64,000 nt of DNA from Chrysophaeum taylorii (lineage: Eukaryota; Sar; Pelagophyceae; Pelagomonadales; Pelagomonadaceae). The first letter of the stretch is position 1, and each line of letters opens with the position of its first letter. Location of the stretch: assembly GCA_029834535.1 (NCBI GenBank), contig JAQMWT010000014.1, positions 62,001 to 126,000 of the forward strand, in the 5' to 3' direction. Positions 12,101-23,223 of this stretch are shown in pieces. The notes under the pieces were generated by a model that saw nothing but the letters and a program-made list of their open reading frames with translations, did not search any database and had not been told where the DNA came from. The position numbers and the translations under genes are program-made.

Positions 12101-12530
12101 CAAGAAACACAGAACACCATCCACTGTGAATCCTCCTTCGCCCCGAAACGCGAATGAAACTAAGTGCGCCAGACCTGGGCAATAGCGGGCGGGGGGCACG
12201 GAACTGACAAGGCGCGGCAGGGACCGGCGCAGGCTGTAAGGGGAAAAAAAAGTGACGTTCACTCACCAAGGTTCACTTTTGCACGTAGGGCGACGTGTTC
12301 ATTTAAAATCACTTCACCAGGATTGCGTGGTGGCCGTGGTGAAGTGGTTCACGTTCACTTGCTGAAGTGAATTCCCAACGCTGTGAGAATTCAAGGCAAA
12401 CCACGGCGAGAAGAAGCTCTTTCCCGCCACCATCGGCAAGCGCCGACGCGCGGCCACAAAAAAAGACACTTCATATATGGCGTGGGGGAAAAGGGGCATT
12501 TCAAAGAAGAGGTACGTTCCACTGTTGTTG
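9180..12530 (+). CDS. Mutator-like (MULE) transposase gene, multi-exon, degenerate
   Basis: A DNA-transposon transposase. The first recognised exon (9180-9321) ends at a 46-nt GT-AG intron (9322-9367). The next exon carries a Cys-rich DNA-binding segment (CKSQGCPCWVWPCRKEGWCV, then H) of the kind found at MULE N-termini. After a probable intron at 9771-9964 comes the catalytic core (9965 to about 10768), with ADAPHCH, DADANNQPLEMGVLRANDTE and SWVLFD, typical of the MULE DDE region, followed by DCRDSHKG and PCDEHGGRNC. After a second probable intron ending near 11103 are ARYLKHRDAAAKWSK and YWYEEVV, then a SWIM-type Cys/His segment (TLWCDCGRYKVECVLC) in another frame, an acidic region at about 11730-12095 and a knuckle-like HFIYGVGEKGHFKEE near 12470-12515. 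The change of frame between about 11330 and 11350 suggests a frameshift or an unrecognised small intron. I did not find terminal inverted repeats. A copia element abuts its 3' end. Confidence 0.65.
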
Positions 12531-15500
12531 TTCTTCAGATGTCCCTTCGCCGTTCTATGGCACTCGTGAATTGTCCCAATTCAATAGCAGCTGTGATAGT
12601 ATTTCCCAAGCCAGCGCATTTGTGAGTCGCATCGCTAACCGAAGCTGGACCGAAATGTCGTTAAATTCCCGCTCCACAAACCTGAAGAAGCATTTACTTC
12701 AGCAACTTCAGATGCTCATACTGACGACGCCTCCGAAGATGCTGAAAACACTCCCTCCTTGAATCCGCGCACGGAACTCAAATTCAGCGCGCGTGCGCTA
12801 CGACACATTCCCATAAAATCGGTTCCTCGCAAATCCCTATCGCACGGCACCGTGGAACATCAAAATGCCAAGGAGCGGGCAAACCGCTTCCATCACACTC
12901 ACCACTGCCCTGACAATATCGCTGCCAAAGCCCCTGACGTACTTGCCCGTCCTGGCTTCTCTGCTTCTGATATTCCGTACCGCGATATATGTATCGACTG
13001 CGTAAGTCATAACAAACGACATGGTCACGATCACTTTAATTCTACCAAGCCCAATTTTTAGCAAACTCACGAACCTGGTGAAGTTTGGGCCTGCGACGGT
13101 GGCTACGTCACCATCCCCTCTGAATGCGGTGGCTTTACCCTCATAATCTTGTTTAAAGAACTATTGTCGGACTTTCTCCTTGCGTTCTTTACGCGCACTA
13201 CCATTGCGACTGAGTTCACACAGGCTCTGGACTTTCTGTATACCTTTTGCCAAACCCAACTTAATGTTCATCTTCGAAACGTCTACTCTGACGCTTTCCG
13301 GCCATATTTCAGTCAACATGTTACCGCCCGTACCGTGTCGACGGAGGCATTATTAACCTCATTGTCTTTCCGCACTACCTTCACTCGTTCAACCACGAGG
13401 TAGAGCAACGTATTGGCTTCATTGCCTCTGCCTCCTCTACCCGTCTTCGTAACCTTCTCAATGCACATTACCGTGATGCTAAGATTGTTGAGCCTGCTAT
13501 ACATTTCCCGATGGTTGTCATTCATTTAATTCAGTCCAACAATCTTCTTCCGAATGCAACCCTCGAACGCATTCATCACGCCGTTGTTAGCCCTCAACAA
13601 TTTTTGTGCAACCAACTCTCTACCCCTCAGCACGATCACCTCAAAATGTTAGGCAGTGAATGTTTCCTACTATTGGAGCCTCGTGAGCATCATAAGTACG
13701 AACCTTCACGCCACAGGTATCTATACCTCTGCTGCGCAAACGCGCAAAACCCGCTTGTGCCACCACACGTTGATCATCAAGCCGACGTCGCTCTCAACCC
13801 AGACAATGGGCAACTCCGCGTCTCGTCCAAGCTCATTTTCACGTACATGCTCGAGCGCTCCACACTTGATCTTGAACATGCTCCTCCACCTGATACTCAA
13901 ACCGCTACTTATTGAGCCCAATCGAGATGATAACCCCGATAATGCGTTGCTGAGGGGGAATCAATCTCAGAGGGGGCAACCCACACGTGCTCCTTCACCT
14001 CCTACTCAACCCGCATCTGCTCCGTCCTCGTCTCAGTCACCTCCTAACCTTCATCATACCGCTCCTTCAACCGTCGATGACGATACTCTCTCGCCACCTC
14101 CACTCTTACCATCTTACAGGGATCTGTTTTCTCAAGATAACCCTCAACTTGTCCCCGGTTCTCGGTGCCCAAATCAACGCAAAGCCTCATCCGTGGCTTC
14201 CGTTACTGCTCGGCTTCAAGCCTCGACTGTTGGCGCCTACAAAGCCGCTGGTGGAAAACTCGCTGACTTTCGATGGGACCTTCAGCATCGTTTTATCGAT
14301 TTCAAATCACCCACCCTCTCCGCCCTCAACACCTCTGGTCGTATTCACTGGACCGCTATCAGCCCAGAGGGGGAACAGTCTTTGCTCGTTCATCACCTAC
14401 TTCCTCTGCACACCGACCTTTTGTCTCGTTACCCACTACTCGATGGTGTGTTCTTGCAACCAAGTGTGCAGCCAGCCTTCCAGTGTCTACCCACCTTACC
14501 ACAGATGGAACTCCCTTTCGTCCTCTTCCATCGTCACTTACTCCCATGTTCGTCGAACATGCTGCTGCTTTTGGTGTCTCTCCGTTGCCATACGCTTATG
14601 CCTACCTGGCACCCACCGCTATTATCGATCATAACCCGAACACGCCACGGTCATTATCTGAATATGGTTCTACATCATCTTCCTTAACTGACCCGGAGGA
14701 ATACCTCCTCTTTTCCACTGAGTACATCACTCAAGTTCTCCATTAGGAACCACTCCTCTTGATTCAACTGGAACCGGACTCATCTACCCCTTCCGCTTGT
14801 TCCACGCACGCTTATCCTGAAGTGCTGTACACTGCTTCAACCAAATAGTCGTTAAACTATGGCTCCGCAGCCACTGCAGGCCCGGACGAATGTAAAGCCC
14901 AAGCATCCGATGTACAGATCGACCAGTACAAGCTCAAGTGCTTACAAGGGCTCACGCCTGAAGATCGACAAGCCTACGTCAAGGCGATCGCAAAAGAACT
15001 ACACGACATCGTCTCGACTCGCCCTATCGACAGTCGTCTAGTCCTTAAAATCAAGACTAACTCCTCCGGCGAGTACATCAAGCACAAGGCACGTTTAATC
15101 TTGCGTGGCTTCTTAGCCTCGCTTGGTGTGGATTTCTATTCCACCTTTAGTCCTATGGCGACGATGACGGCTATACGCGCCATCTTAGCCATTGCTGCTG
15201 ACAAGAACCTTCCCGTGTACCACGTCGACGTGCCCAACGCGTTCGTCCAGTCCGACATCGACGCGCACGTCTACGTCCACCTCCCTGACGGCATCAAATC
15301 GCTTGATCCGCAAGACGATAAGTATCGCGGCCGCCGCTTACCCAATGCTAAAGTCAAAGTATGGACTTAGGCAATCACAGTCACTCTGGAACAAAGAGAT
15401 CGAAAAATTCTTCCGAAGCCTTGGCTACAAATGACACCATGCAGATTCCTGTCTGTATGTGCGCGTTACTGCCTCAGCGCGCTTCCTTATTTGCAGTCTG

Positions 15501-16735
15501 TCTGTGGACGACATCGTCATAGTCGCTAACGACGACGAACCACGAATGGCACTTCAAGAAGCTCTGCACACTCACTACTCTGTTGAGCAGTTTGAACCTG
15601 TTCACACTCTACTTGGAATGCGTGTCTGCCGGACTTCGGATGGCTCCATATCGCCGGATGTTCAGGCAAATCTTGATTCTCAGTTCGAGGATCATCCTAT
15701 ACTCAATACCTTATAAACACCTTTGAAATATCCTATGTCCACAACATATGCCCACAAAGACGGTTCTCCCACTACTGACGTGGAAAACTACATCCATGGG
15801 CACTTCTCTACATTACCTGGCAAGCTGGCCTTCATGCAAGCTGCCTGTCGCCCTGATTTCTCGCAAGCTCTGGGACGCTGCTCTAGAGGTATGCACTCTC
15901 CTACCTATGTGCATGTTCAAATGTTACAGCATCTCCTCCGCTACCTTGCCAAGCCGGAGAACAGAGCTCTCCGCCTTCGGTTTCATCCTGTGGGAAATGC
16001 CATCAAGAATCACCTCCGCATCATTACCGAGTCGACCTATCTACTATGGTTGACTACCAGGAAAGAGACGTAGTTGCTGGCAAATTTGACCCCCTAGTCG
16101 CCAACGCTGCAGCCGCACATACTTCCAACAACCCAGATAGCTCTTCCCTCTCTCAACTCGTTGGTTCAAAATCGGAGAGTATGCTGCATTACAAAAGATT
16201 CGCCCCTGGCAAGTTAAATGTGGCCGACGGCCCTACCAAACTACTTGCAGCTGAGTTCGCCACATTTGGTTCCCTCTTAGGCATGAGTCATGTCAACTCA
16301 AGTCTGAATCCTAACTTGCTAACCCTGGTGACCGCAATGTCGTTAAACTAGCCCTTATTCATTATCCTTTTTTTCTAATCCACTTGTTAAGATCACTGAT
16401 GCTCCTCCAACCAGCATTGTGAACAGCCCTGCTAATGAAGATATTGCGTGTGTTCTGAAACAGACTGCTGGATCTGCAATCTAACCTTCCGATCTCACGC
16501 TCGCATTCTAGCACTTGGACGGACTTCACTAACCTTGCTACAGGTACACCTCATTATCAACCGAGGCATACCAACTTTCCAACCCCACTCGGAATATGCA
16601 CTCCTAAGAGACCTAGACCTCCATGTCTCCGCACGCCCACTTTCGCATGTCGTCGTCATCATTGCAGGAGGATTACAGTATAAGGAAAGTTCTTACTTCT
16701 TTTTGCGAACGTTTTGACCAACAGCTTATCGTTGT
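12531..16735 (+). mobile_element. copia element A (family 1): integrase, RT, RNase H and 3' part
   Basis: Plus-strand Ty1/copia relic. Its parts in order are: integrase zinc-binding segment (HHTHHCPDN ... CIDCVSHNKRH, about 12890-13020); integrase core (GEVWACDGGYV, near 13080); integrase C-terminal region and Pro/Ser-rich linker (13400-14830); reverse transcriptase from about 14870 (PNAFVQSDIDAHVYVHLPDG, SVDDIVIVAND); and RNase H-like remains up to about 16350. The order is that of family 1, whose best copy is at 29.1-41.2 kb. It carries the 12-nt junction motif, exact or nearly so, at about 12650, 14848 and 16339. No LTR bounds it on either side. Broken, with many (more than ten) inactivating changes. 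Old. Confidence 0.85.
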
Positions 16736-19689
16736 GGCTACATGACCATTAGTCTGTACTAGTCTTGTATTGATTGCATACGCGCTTGGAATATTTTGGG
16801 TATGTCCACTAGGACACTTCACGATAGTACAAACCTACCGCTCTCCGACCACCACCTTGCACAACTGCCTGCTCAGTGCATACCCTTTCACACTGACAGG
16901 AACCACAGTTTGCACAGTTGCCATATAGGCGCTTCCATTGTTTACCTGATGAGTGTACATAGATACCACCGCTAGACAGAGCCCCCTAGAATGTTCTAGA
17001 AGGTGTCAATTCTGCTCTCTGACAACCCACAGGTTCAGTCACAGTTCTCTTGCAGAACGAGCAGTAAAGGTCGCACCCAAAGCAGTCTGGGTGCTGACAT
17101 TCCCTTACCTAAGGTTCCCGTTGATTTTCTCAGCGAGAACAACCATTCCAACACCAGAGTGGCGGTGTTCACCTTGGTTATGTTGAAGATTTGCCTTTGA
17201 ATACCAGGTGCCTCATATCTGAGGCGTTCCCACTCATATCAGACCATCAAGTAGCACAGTTGGCTACTGTTTGCTACGCTAACGAGGTCAGGGCTTTTCC
17301 GCCCGACATTGATGATCGCCTTGAGGATGGTGAATGCAACCTTAACCTCACCCATTCTTGCGAACTTGCTCTCGGCCTAGTCAGACATTACCAAGAAATA
17401 TTCAACCTTATTTTTACGAAGCAATGACTCCGAATGATGTCTCGTATTTGAATCGACAATTAAACGCTGTTGTGTATAATTGGTGTGTACATGTTGTTTA
17501 TTAAATGTGTGCATTCTGTCAAGCATCTCATGTTTCGACTCAACTGTTGGACACCCACGGATTCAAACTTGACCTCATGCGGAACTCTCTCCCCGATATA
17601 CTTCCGACCGAAATGTCGTTAAACTATGGGCCAGAACGTTTTACTGCGCTATTCTTTCTACTGATTCCAATGGCCGGCTTTCCTTATTCCATACTACCGA
17701 GTCGGTAAACTTTACTGAAGCTGCCCTTGCCCAGTTCTCTCAGGAGCAACTAAAATGAACTATCCTGTGACAACACCAGCAACAATCGGTACGATAGAGG
17801 ATGGGTCGACTGGTGCCTCATCTACGAGGCACGCTCTTCTACCAGAGCACAACCTGAAGCTAACAGGCTATGCCATCCTTCTGACTCTTCAGCCATTCTT
17901 GAGTGCGCACTGGACCTTTACAACTCAGTGTCCAAAACTACAAGCGATAAAAAACGTCTTGAACCGCCAGTCTCTTGGATCCCTTACGTAGAAGAATTGT
18001 CCACACGTCAAAAACCCAAAATGCTGCTAACCCAGCTGCTGGACTCTACAGACACTGAACTGGCGCACACACCACATGCATTTGCGTCACTTACCAACTC
18101 AGCGAATGGACAACAGACGAAACCCGCGTTTAACGCGCGACGCCTACGTAACTCAAAAGACGCTAGCCAGCCCTTCTCTCCCAATGATCTTAGCTACTAC
18201 CGGCCCGGTGACTCCTATGTCACCAGAGCTCGCAGTCCTGGTCAATCTAACGATCGACCTGTGTATGCACGCACCTTTGACAGACCTTCTCGATCGGATA
18301 TGAAATTGTTAGATCGCACTAAGCATGCTATGCATGCACTCAAAGATCAATTCCGTGAACTCTCCAAATATACTGACCAAAGTGCCACTACGCCTCAGCT
18401 GCAAGATAAGATTACAAAGCTATTTGAAACGTTGTTGCAATCTGCCGATATTGTTGCCTCTACGTCTAACCCAGACGATAATTCTGACTTGCTCCGCTTA
18501 AACGATCAACTTTCCTATGCCGAAGATATCGTTCGGACTGTTGACATACATCTGCTTTCGACCGCAACGTCGTTAAACTATGGGGGAGACCAACCTACTG
18601 TGTCTGCACCCAACTCCTCTACTCCATCTAACGCAAGTGGCTTCAGTTCATCACCCGCCACTGTTCCCGCAGAATCAGTCAATTTTACTGCTGACACTAT
18701 AACAAAATTGTCACCTGAGCGGCTGACTAGGCTCTCGTCACATGTCACTGCAGCTATGTGCCGTAGGAGCCCCGATCAAGCAGCGGCCGGTACTACATCA
18801 TCGTAACCCACAAGACCTCTCACCATTCGATCTTAACAACGGTCTCGGCAAGGACAACGGCGAACCTACTGCGCCTGTCGTCCCTATTACTTTTTTACAA
18901 GTTGTGGTGACCTCATAGCTACTTACTCAAACCAACTTGTTCGCAGCCAGCACTCCCTCTACCAGTGTCACAAGTGTGCCTCGCGAAAACGCGTTTCTCA
19001 CCTAATACCGGAGAGACCATAATCTCCCCCTTCATTTCCAATTCCTATACCTGGAGAGCTGTGCATCCATCTCTTTGATGACCACCTTTGATTTCGCTCT
19101 ACCGAATCATATTGTCCCCATAGACCCTAAGTGTGCCCCAGTTGTCCAAACTGCCACTGGACAACAGCAGGTGTCGCATATTATGATCACGAAGAATATC
19201 GTGCCTCCCCTACCTGCTCACCCAGGCATCGGCTACGTCAGCTTGACTAAGCCCTGTTCCTTAAGCCAGTGCAGGGTCGACACCTGTTTATCCTAAGTGC
19301 TCCCGAGTGGAACAAGGCACAGCTAAGTGTCACCCTCAATGACTGTGAAAAGTCAAATATGTCGCATCTTACCAGCTTACTTGATAAAGACGTGAATGTG
19401 CCTATTCACTACGTCGACCACGACCTCCCGGCACTACCGTGTCTACCTTACACTCTTGCACGCGACAGGAACCTTGAGCTACGTTCACTATCCTTCACGC
19501 TGAAGAGGTGCAATGAAAACCGTGACCTTTGTCACTATTACAATTACCTGGTCACCAAGCTCAAAACTCGGCCGTGGCTGCGCACTCTGCTTCTCAACCT
19601 TCGGAAGCAGAATGAATATGTTGGGAACATTACTCCACCTCTCACTTGACTGCGCACTCGCCCAGCATTCGTATCAACTACCAACAAAG

Positions 19690-21230
19690 GTTCTCGCAAA
19701 CAAACGGCCATGCTATTATGTTCTGGATTGTCAACACCTGCGTTTCTGTCACAAGCCACACATGACTTGGGTTTGAACATCGATGTTATGATTGCTGTGG
19801 AGTCCGACGAAGCTCTTGTGCGCATGTGACGATTCCCGAATGTTTTTACCTTTCAATCTCTTCCTTCTTTCCTCTTTTCCGTCTTTCCTCAATCATCTCC
19901 ATGCCATTTCGGAAGAAGAAATACGGACCCTAAGTTGTGACATCGTTGAGCCTTCACCCCATATTATCAGCGAATCATCTGCATGCTACCATCCTTCGTG
20001 TCTATTTCCTTTCTTTGGACTTACAGCCACTGCTGCGACCGAAGCGTCGTTAAACTACCCGCCAACGGCACCTACTTACTGCCTCGGCACAAGTTAAAAC
20101 TCCGTGCAGCAATCGCAATCTGCTCAAGAACACCAAAACATCAGACTTGGTCAGTTTGCTCGACAACTCCCTCTTTGACAGTATACTCTCTGTCACCAAG
20201 CTAGTGAAACCCCTAGTCCTACTTGCGGAGATGACAACCCCTCACAGGTGTATCCACAGGGACCACATTTCCGTGGCTAACCTCATTCACGCCACACTGG
20301 ACTACACCATTGATGTAGTCGACCGCTTCCCTACTTATCTGTGTGGCGATTACCAATCTCGGGAACGATGGACCTGCATTGCTCGCAGGTACAACACTGG
20401 ACCCATGGACATCCTGTCCTGGCCGAACCAGCACCCGAAACGCTTCTTGGACATAGCAGATGATATTAACTCGGTGCCAAAAACCCTGATCGCCGACCGC
20501 ACGGTTGCGATGGAGGACGGTGCCTCATGAATCCTGGGCCTTGCGAGGGCATCCGCCCCCCCGGCGTAGGTTGGCACCTATTCGCCTCCCGGGCGGGCCG
20601 GTTGGCAGCCGGAACGTTCGCAGTGGTACGGGGTATGGCCGGGGGGCGCAGACGGAAGGTTATCGACGAGTTGGTTGTCAGTCACATCGCGGTCTCCTCG
20701 TCGCATGGCGACAAGCTTGATGATCACTATCCGCCGACCCACCTTTCGGCGCCCCTCGTCGACAGGCCCGTGATTCCGGACTGGCTCCTGTCGGTCCGGC
20801 CTGGCTCCCATGCTCGGGAGAGGTCTGAAGTTAGTTAGTAAGCCTAAAACCCTCTGACTGTCTAAGACTCTATCTCAAGGCTGGGTTCGCACTTATCCAG
20901 ATCCACCACTGGTTCAATCTCCCAAAACGTTTCCTTTGTACTCTCGCACTGGTTCCGTTCGGTTAAGCTTCTATGAGCTTGAGACCCTCAACCTACTTTT
21001 TCTCAGGCTTCATTCACAGCAAGCTTTCGAACAACATACTCACGAAACGTACTCGGAGTGTTCCTATCATCACCATGGTTTCAAGAGATCCTCTAAGCAA
21101 CCACTACCTGGATCTTCGAATCCTATCCGCCTCAAGGCATTCGTTACTCTATACAATTTGTTCGCCAGAATCTCGCCGAACAACCCTAATGATTGTCCGA
21201 GAAACCTACATTTGGGATTTTACAGCATTG
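19690..21230 (+). mobile_element. methyltransferase module of copia element B
   Basis: Relic of a cytosine-5 DNA methyltransferase domain. The S-adenosylmethionine-binding motif I reads LLCSGLSTPAFLSQA (about 19720). Motif II is AVESDEALV. Motif VI-like is LLAEMTTPH (about 20217-20250). Motif VIII is CGDYQSRERWTCIARRY (about 20340-20395). A IX-like RTGSVRLSFYELETLN lies near 20950. The order and spacing match the modules at 36.1-37.6 kb and 52.8-54.2 kb. A SINE interrupts it. Broken fossil. Confidence 0.75.
20488..20841 (+). repeat. SINE copy 2 (TTAG tail) inside copia element B
   Basis: About 354 bp, head GATCGCCGACCGCACGG, tail GAGGTCTGAAGTTAGTTAG. It is flanked by a 12-bp target duplication with one mismatch (GCCAAAAACCCT at 20476-20487, GCCTAAAACCCT at 20842-20853), as expected for target-primed insertion by LINE machinery. 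By eye it is very similar to the copy at 51285-51649, so both are fairly young. A 103-codon open frame is shared with that copy but not with copy 1; I do not call it a gene. Confidence 0.9.
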
Positions 21231-21546
21231 TAGGCTGAACGTCAATTAGCCAAACGCGGCATATATTGTTAGATTTAGGCGGAGGTTTGGGGGGAGTGTT
21301 AGGGGATACTGTGAATCACGTCATGCATCCTTGGACCCTAGCATTTTCCGAGCAAGGCTTAAGGAGGAAGTATCGTGTGTGCAGCCTGCAGTGCTTTTGC
21401 TTTCTTTTTTTGATGATCCCTAGCATGTCCCCGACTACGCCTCGCATGCCACATACGCCCTTCAGGTACATCCTTCATTCCCTCACAGAACGCACCAAAA
21501 CCTTCAAGCACTCACCCCAGCTCTCCTTTCCGGTCGGCGCTCTCAC
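21216..21546 (+). repeat. tRNA-Tyr-linked repeat R, copy 1
   Basis: It starts near TTGGGATTTTACAGCATTG and includes TTAGATTTAGGCGGAGG, CCTTGGACCCTAGCATTTTC and the C-rich phrase CATGTCCCCGACTACGCC. It is a direct copy of 21693-22060. Its left edge merges with the end of copia element B. Its right end runs into a truncated tRNA-Tyr at 21547. I see no coding potential worth calling. Confidence 0.7.
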
Positions 21547-21609
21547 CGCTCGACTGTAGGCGGGCACATGTCCATCGAGTGGTCGGCGTTTCGATTACGT
21601 CTCGCGAGA
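21547..21609 (+). tRNA. truncated tRNA-Tyr (GUA) copy
   Basis: The 3' part of a tRNA-Tyr: anticodon stem CTCGA, loop CTGTAG, about 18 nt of intron, stem TCGAG, then the T arm GGCGT-TTCGATT-ACGTC and acceptor strand TCGCGAG. The 5' half (D arm and acceptor 5' strand) is replaced by the end of repeat R. It cannot fold as a whole tRNA, so it is a pseudogene. The tRNA-repeat R order recurs on the minus strand at 42,075-41,745. Confidence 0.8.
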
Positions 21610-21692
21610 ATCTAGTTTATATGCACGCGCAACGAGGCCGTGCGTCCGTTTCGGAAGCGAGGAGGATGTGCAGCTTGTCTAGGAAACCAACC

Positions 21693-22060
21693 AGTGGGAT
21701 TTTACAGCAATGTAGGCTCAGCATCCACTAGCCAAGGCATGTGTTGTTAGATTTAGGCGCAGGCTTGGGGGAGTGTGGCGAGATACTGTGTGTGGGATAC
21801 TGTGAATCACGTCATGCATCCTTGGACCCTAGCATTTTCCGAGCAAGGCTTAAGGAGGAAGTATCGTGTGTGCAGCCGCAGTGCTTTTGCTTTCTTTTTT
21901 TGATGATCCCTAGCATGTCCCCGACTACGCCCCGCATACCACATACGCCCTTCAGGCACATCCTTCATTCCCCCACACAACGCACCAAAACCTTCAAGCA
22001 CTCACCCCAGCTCTCCTTTCCGCTCGGCGCTCTCACCCCCGCCAATCTAAGATTCTTTAA
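21693..22060 (+). repeat. tRNA-Tyr-linked repeat R, copy 2
   Basis: Second direct copy of repeat R, about 470 bp after the first. It contains GGGATTTTACAGCAATG, GGGGGAGTGTGGCGAG and GAGGAAGTATCGTGTGTGC. It follows the truncated tRNA-Tyr by about 85 bp, the same spacing and spacer sequence as at 41,900-41,983 on the other strand. The tRNA, spacer and R therefore form one repeated unit. Confidence 0.75.
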
Positions 22061-22314
22061 TCAGCGCACGCTCCGCCCTTTAACCTTTGAGTTTACTCCT
22101 AAATCTACAAGCACCCACATGCACCCCCCCCTCTTAGCCGTCGACCTACAAAGACCCCTGCAGGGGGACTCCGCGAGTAAGATACTACGAACAAGGTGGA
22201 GAGGTTTGACCCTATCAAGTGGTATGGTAGAGATGTGCGGCCTTAGATGTGACCAGCCCATTCCGCTTGCCACGTGCTACTACTGACGTAGGGAATAGAC
22301 TCCTCGCCTCTCAG
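22061..22314. other. C-rich tail of repeat R and unassigned DNA
   Basis: It includes AAGCACCCACATGCACC and CTCTTAGCCGTCGACC, which recur at about 43,220-43,260 next to other C-rich repeats, and then bases leading into the LTR stack at 22315. No gene is seen. Confidence 0.4.
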
Positions 22315-22493
22315 TGCAGAGTGTTCTGCGAGGCAGTGGTTTAAAGTCCCTGAAGAATGTCCCGTCTCACCGTGTGAATCTTGCAGGTTAAGTTCAGGGA
22401 ACAGGTTAGTTCCCCTAGCCTCAGTACACGAAAGACGACACATAGAACTACACCTAGTTTAACATGTAGTCCTACGTACCTACGGGACGCGCT
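22315..22493 (-). repeat. partial family-1 LTR
   Basis: It starts TGCAGAG on the plus strand and matches the right-hand neighbour over its length (CGTCTCACCGTGTGA, AACATGTAGTCCTACG), but lacks the other LTR end. It is directly joined to a full LTR at 22494, so two LTRs lie in direct repeat. Confidence 0.7.
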
Positions 22494-22812
22494 TGCAGAG
22501 AACTCCGCTAGGCAGTGATTAGATCACGGAGAGACCATCCCGTCTCACCGCGTGAGTCTAGCAAGTATAAGTAGGTTTCAGGGAAATGAAATGTAGGGTC
22601 CCCCTAGCCTCGGCACACGACAGACGATACATAGCAACACATCAGTGTAACATGTAATTACTACGTACCTGCGGGGCGCGCTAGACCATGGTGATGAGCT
22701 TGAGCACAAATCAGAGGACTATTTGATTGTGCAAAAAGGAAGAAGAAGGGTAAGGAAGAGATCGCGCTCTCAACGGACGGAATGAGGGTAGGAGTTAGCA
22801 GATTTCTCTGCA
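22494..22812 (-). repeat. family-1 copia LTR in an LTR stack
   Basis: Full-length LTR (319 bp), TGCAGAG ... CTCTGCA. On its right is a run of five C (22813-22817), the polypurine tract seen from the other strand, and then directly a family-D type LTR. This is a chimeric junction, since normally an element body precedes the polypurine tract. Confidence 0.8.
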
Positions 22813-22817
22813 CCCCC

Positions 22818-23218
22818 TGGAGACATTTAACCCTCTCCGGGTACATGGTAGGGACTGCGAGCAGTCTTAGGCGTGTACAGACCATTCCGCTTGTCACATG
22901 CTACTACACAAGGTAGGTATTTAGGCCCTAACTCCTTAAGGACATTAAGTCCCATAGAAACGTTTACACGGACAATGAGGAACGAAGCCTCTATTAATTA
23001 AACAGAAAACCCCGTACCTGACGGTACGCACCTGAAGGCCTACTCCACGTTGGAAAGAGCTTCAGACTAATGCTTCATGGTCATGAAAATAATAATTGCG
23101 GAAGGGTAAGGAAGTGGAGAGGGAAAGCCGTATTACGGAGAGAAAACCCTCAAGTAGAAAAGGTGTAAACGGAGTAAGGAATACCAGTATCGTACACATT
23201 ATAGTGTAGCGCTCTGGA
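22818..23218 (-). repeat. family-D type LTR, 3' LTR of the old element 2
   Basis: It reads on the minus strand from TCCAGAGCGCTACACTATAA to GGTTAAATGTCTCCA. It matches the LTRs at 48963-49356 and 57402-57664 (for example GACAAGCGGAATGGTCTG and AGGAGTTAGGGCCTAAAT). It is preceded on the minus strand by a polypurine tract GAGGGGG (23219-23225), so it is a 3' LTR of an element lying to its right. The interior on the right carries the family-1 junction motif, so LTR type and interior type do not match simply. Confidence 0.75.
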
Positions 23219-23223
23219 CCCCC

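Larger units (their letters stand above)
16736..21230 (+). mobile_element. copia element B (family 1): leader, Gag, protease, methyltransferase
   Basis: Plus-strand relic beginning with a leader like that at 40.45-40.85 kb (shared GGAATATTTTGGGTA). Its parts are Gag (about 16950-18550, with FNARRLRNSKDASQPFS and SYYRPGDSYVT), aspartic-protease region (about 18590-19650, with DFALPNHIVPID and TATGQQQVSHIM) and cytosine-5 methyltransferase (from about 19690). It directly follows element A with no recognised LTR, so A and B together have the module order of one element rotated at the methyltransferase/integrase border. A SINE lies inside it at 20488-20841. The 12-nt motif occurs near 17615, 18569 and 20045. 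Broken, many changes. Old. Confidence 0.8.

Noticed and set aside
20527-20838. 103-codon open frame shared by SINE copies at 20.5 and 51.6 kb as a conserved protein
   Set aside because: It lies wholly within the SINE, is shared only between nearly identical copies and is absent from the diverged copy at 7.1 kb, so conservation reflects recent copying.
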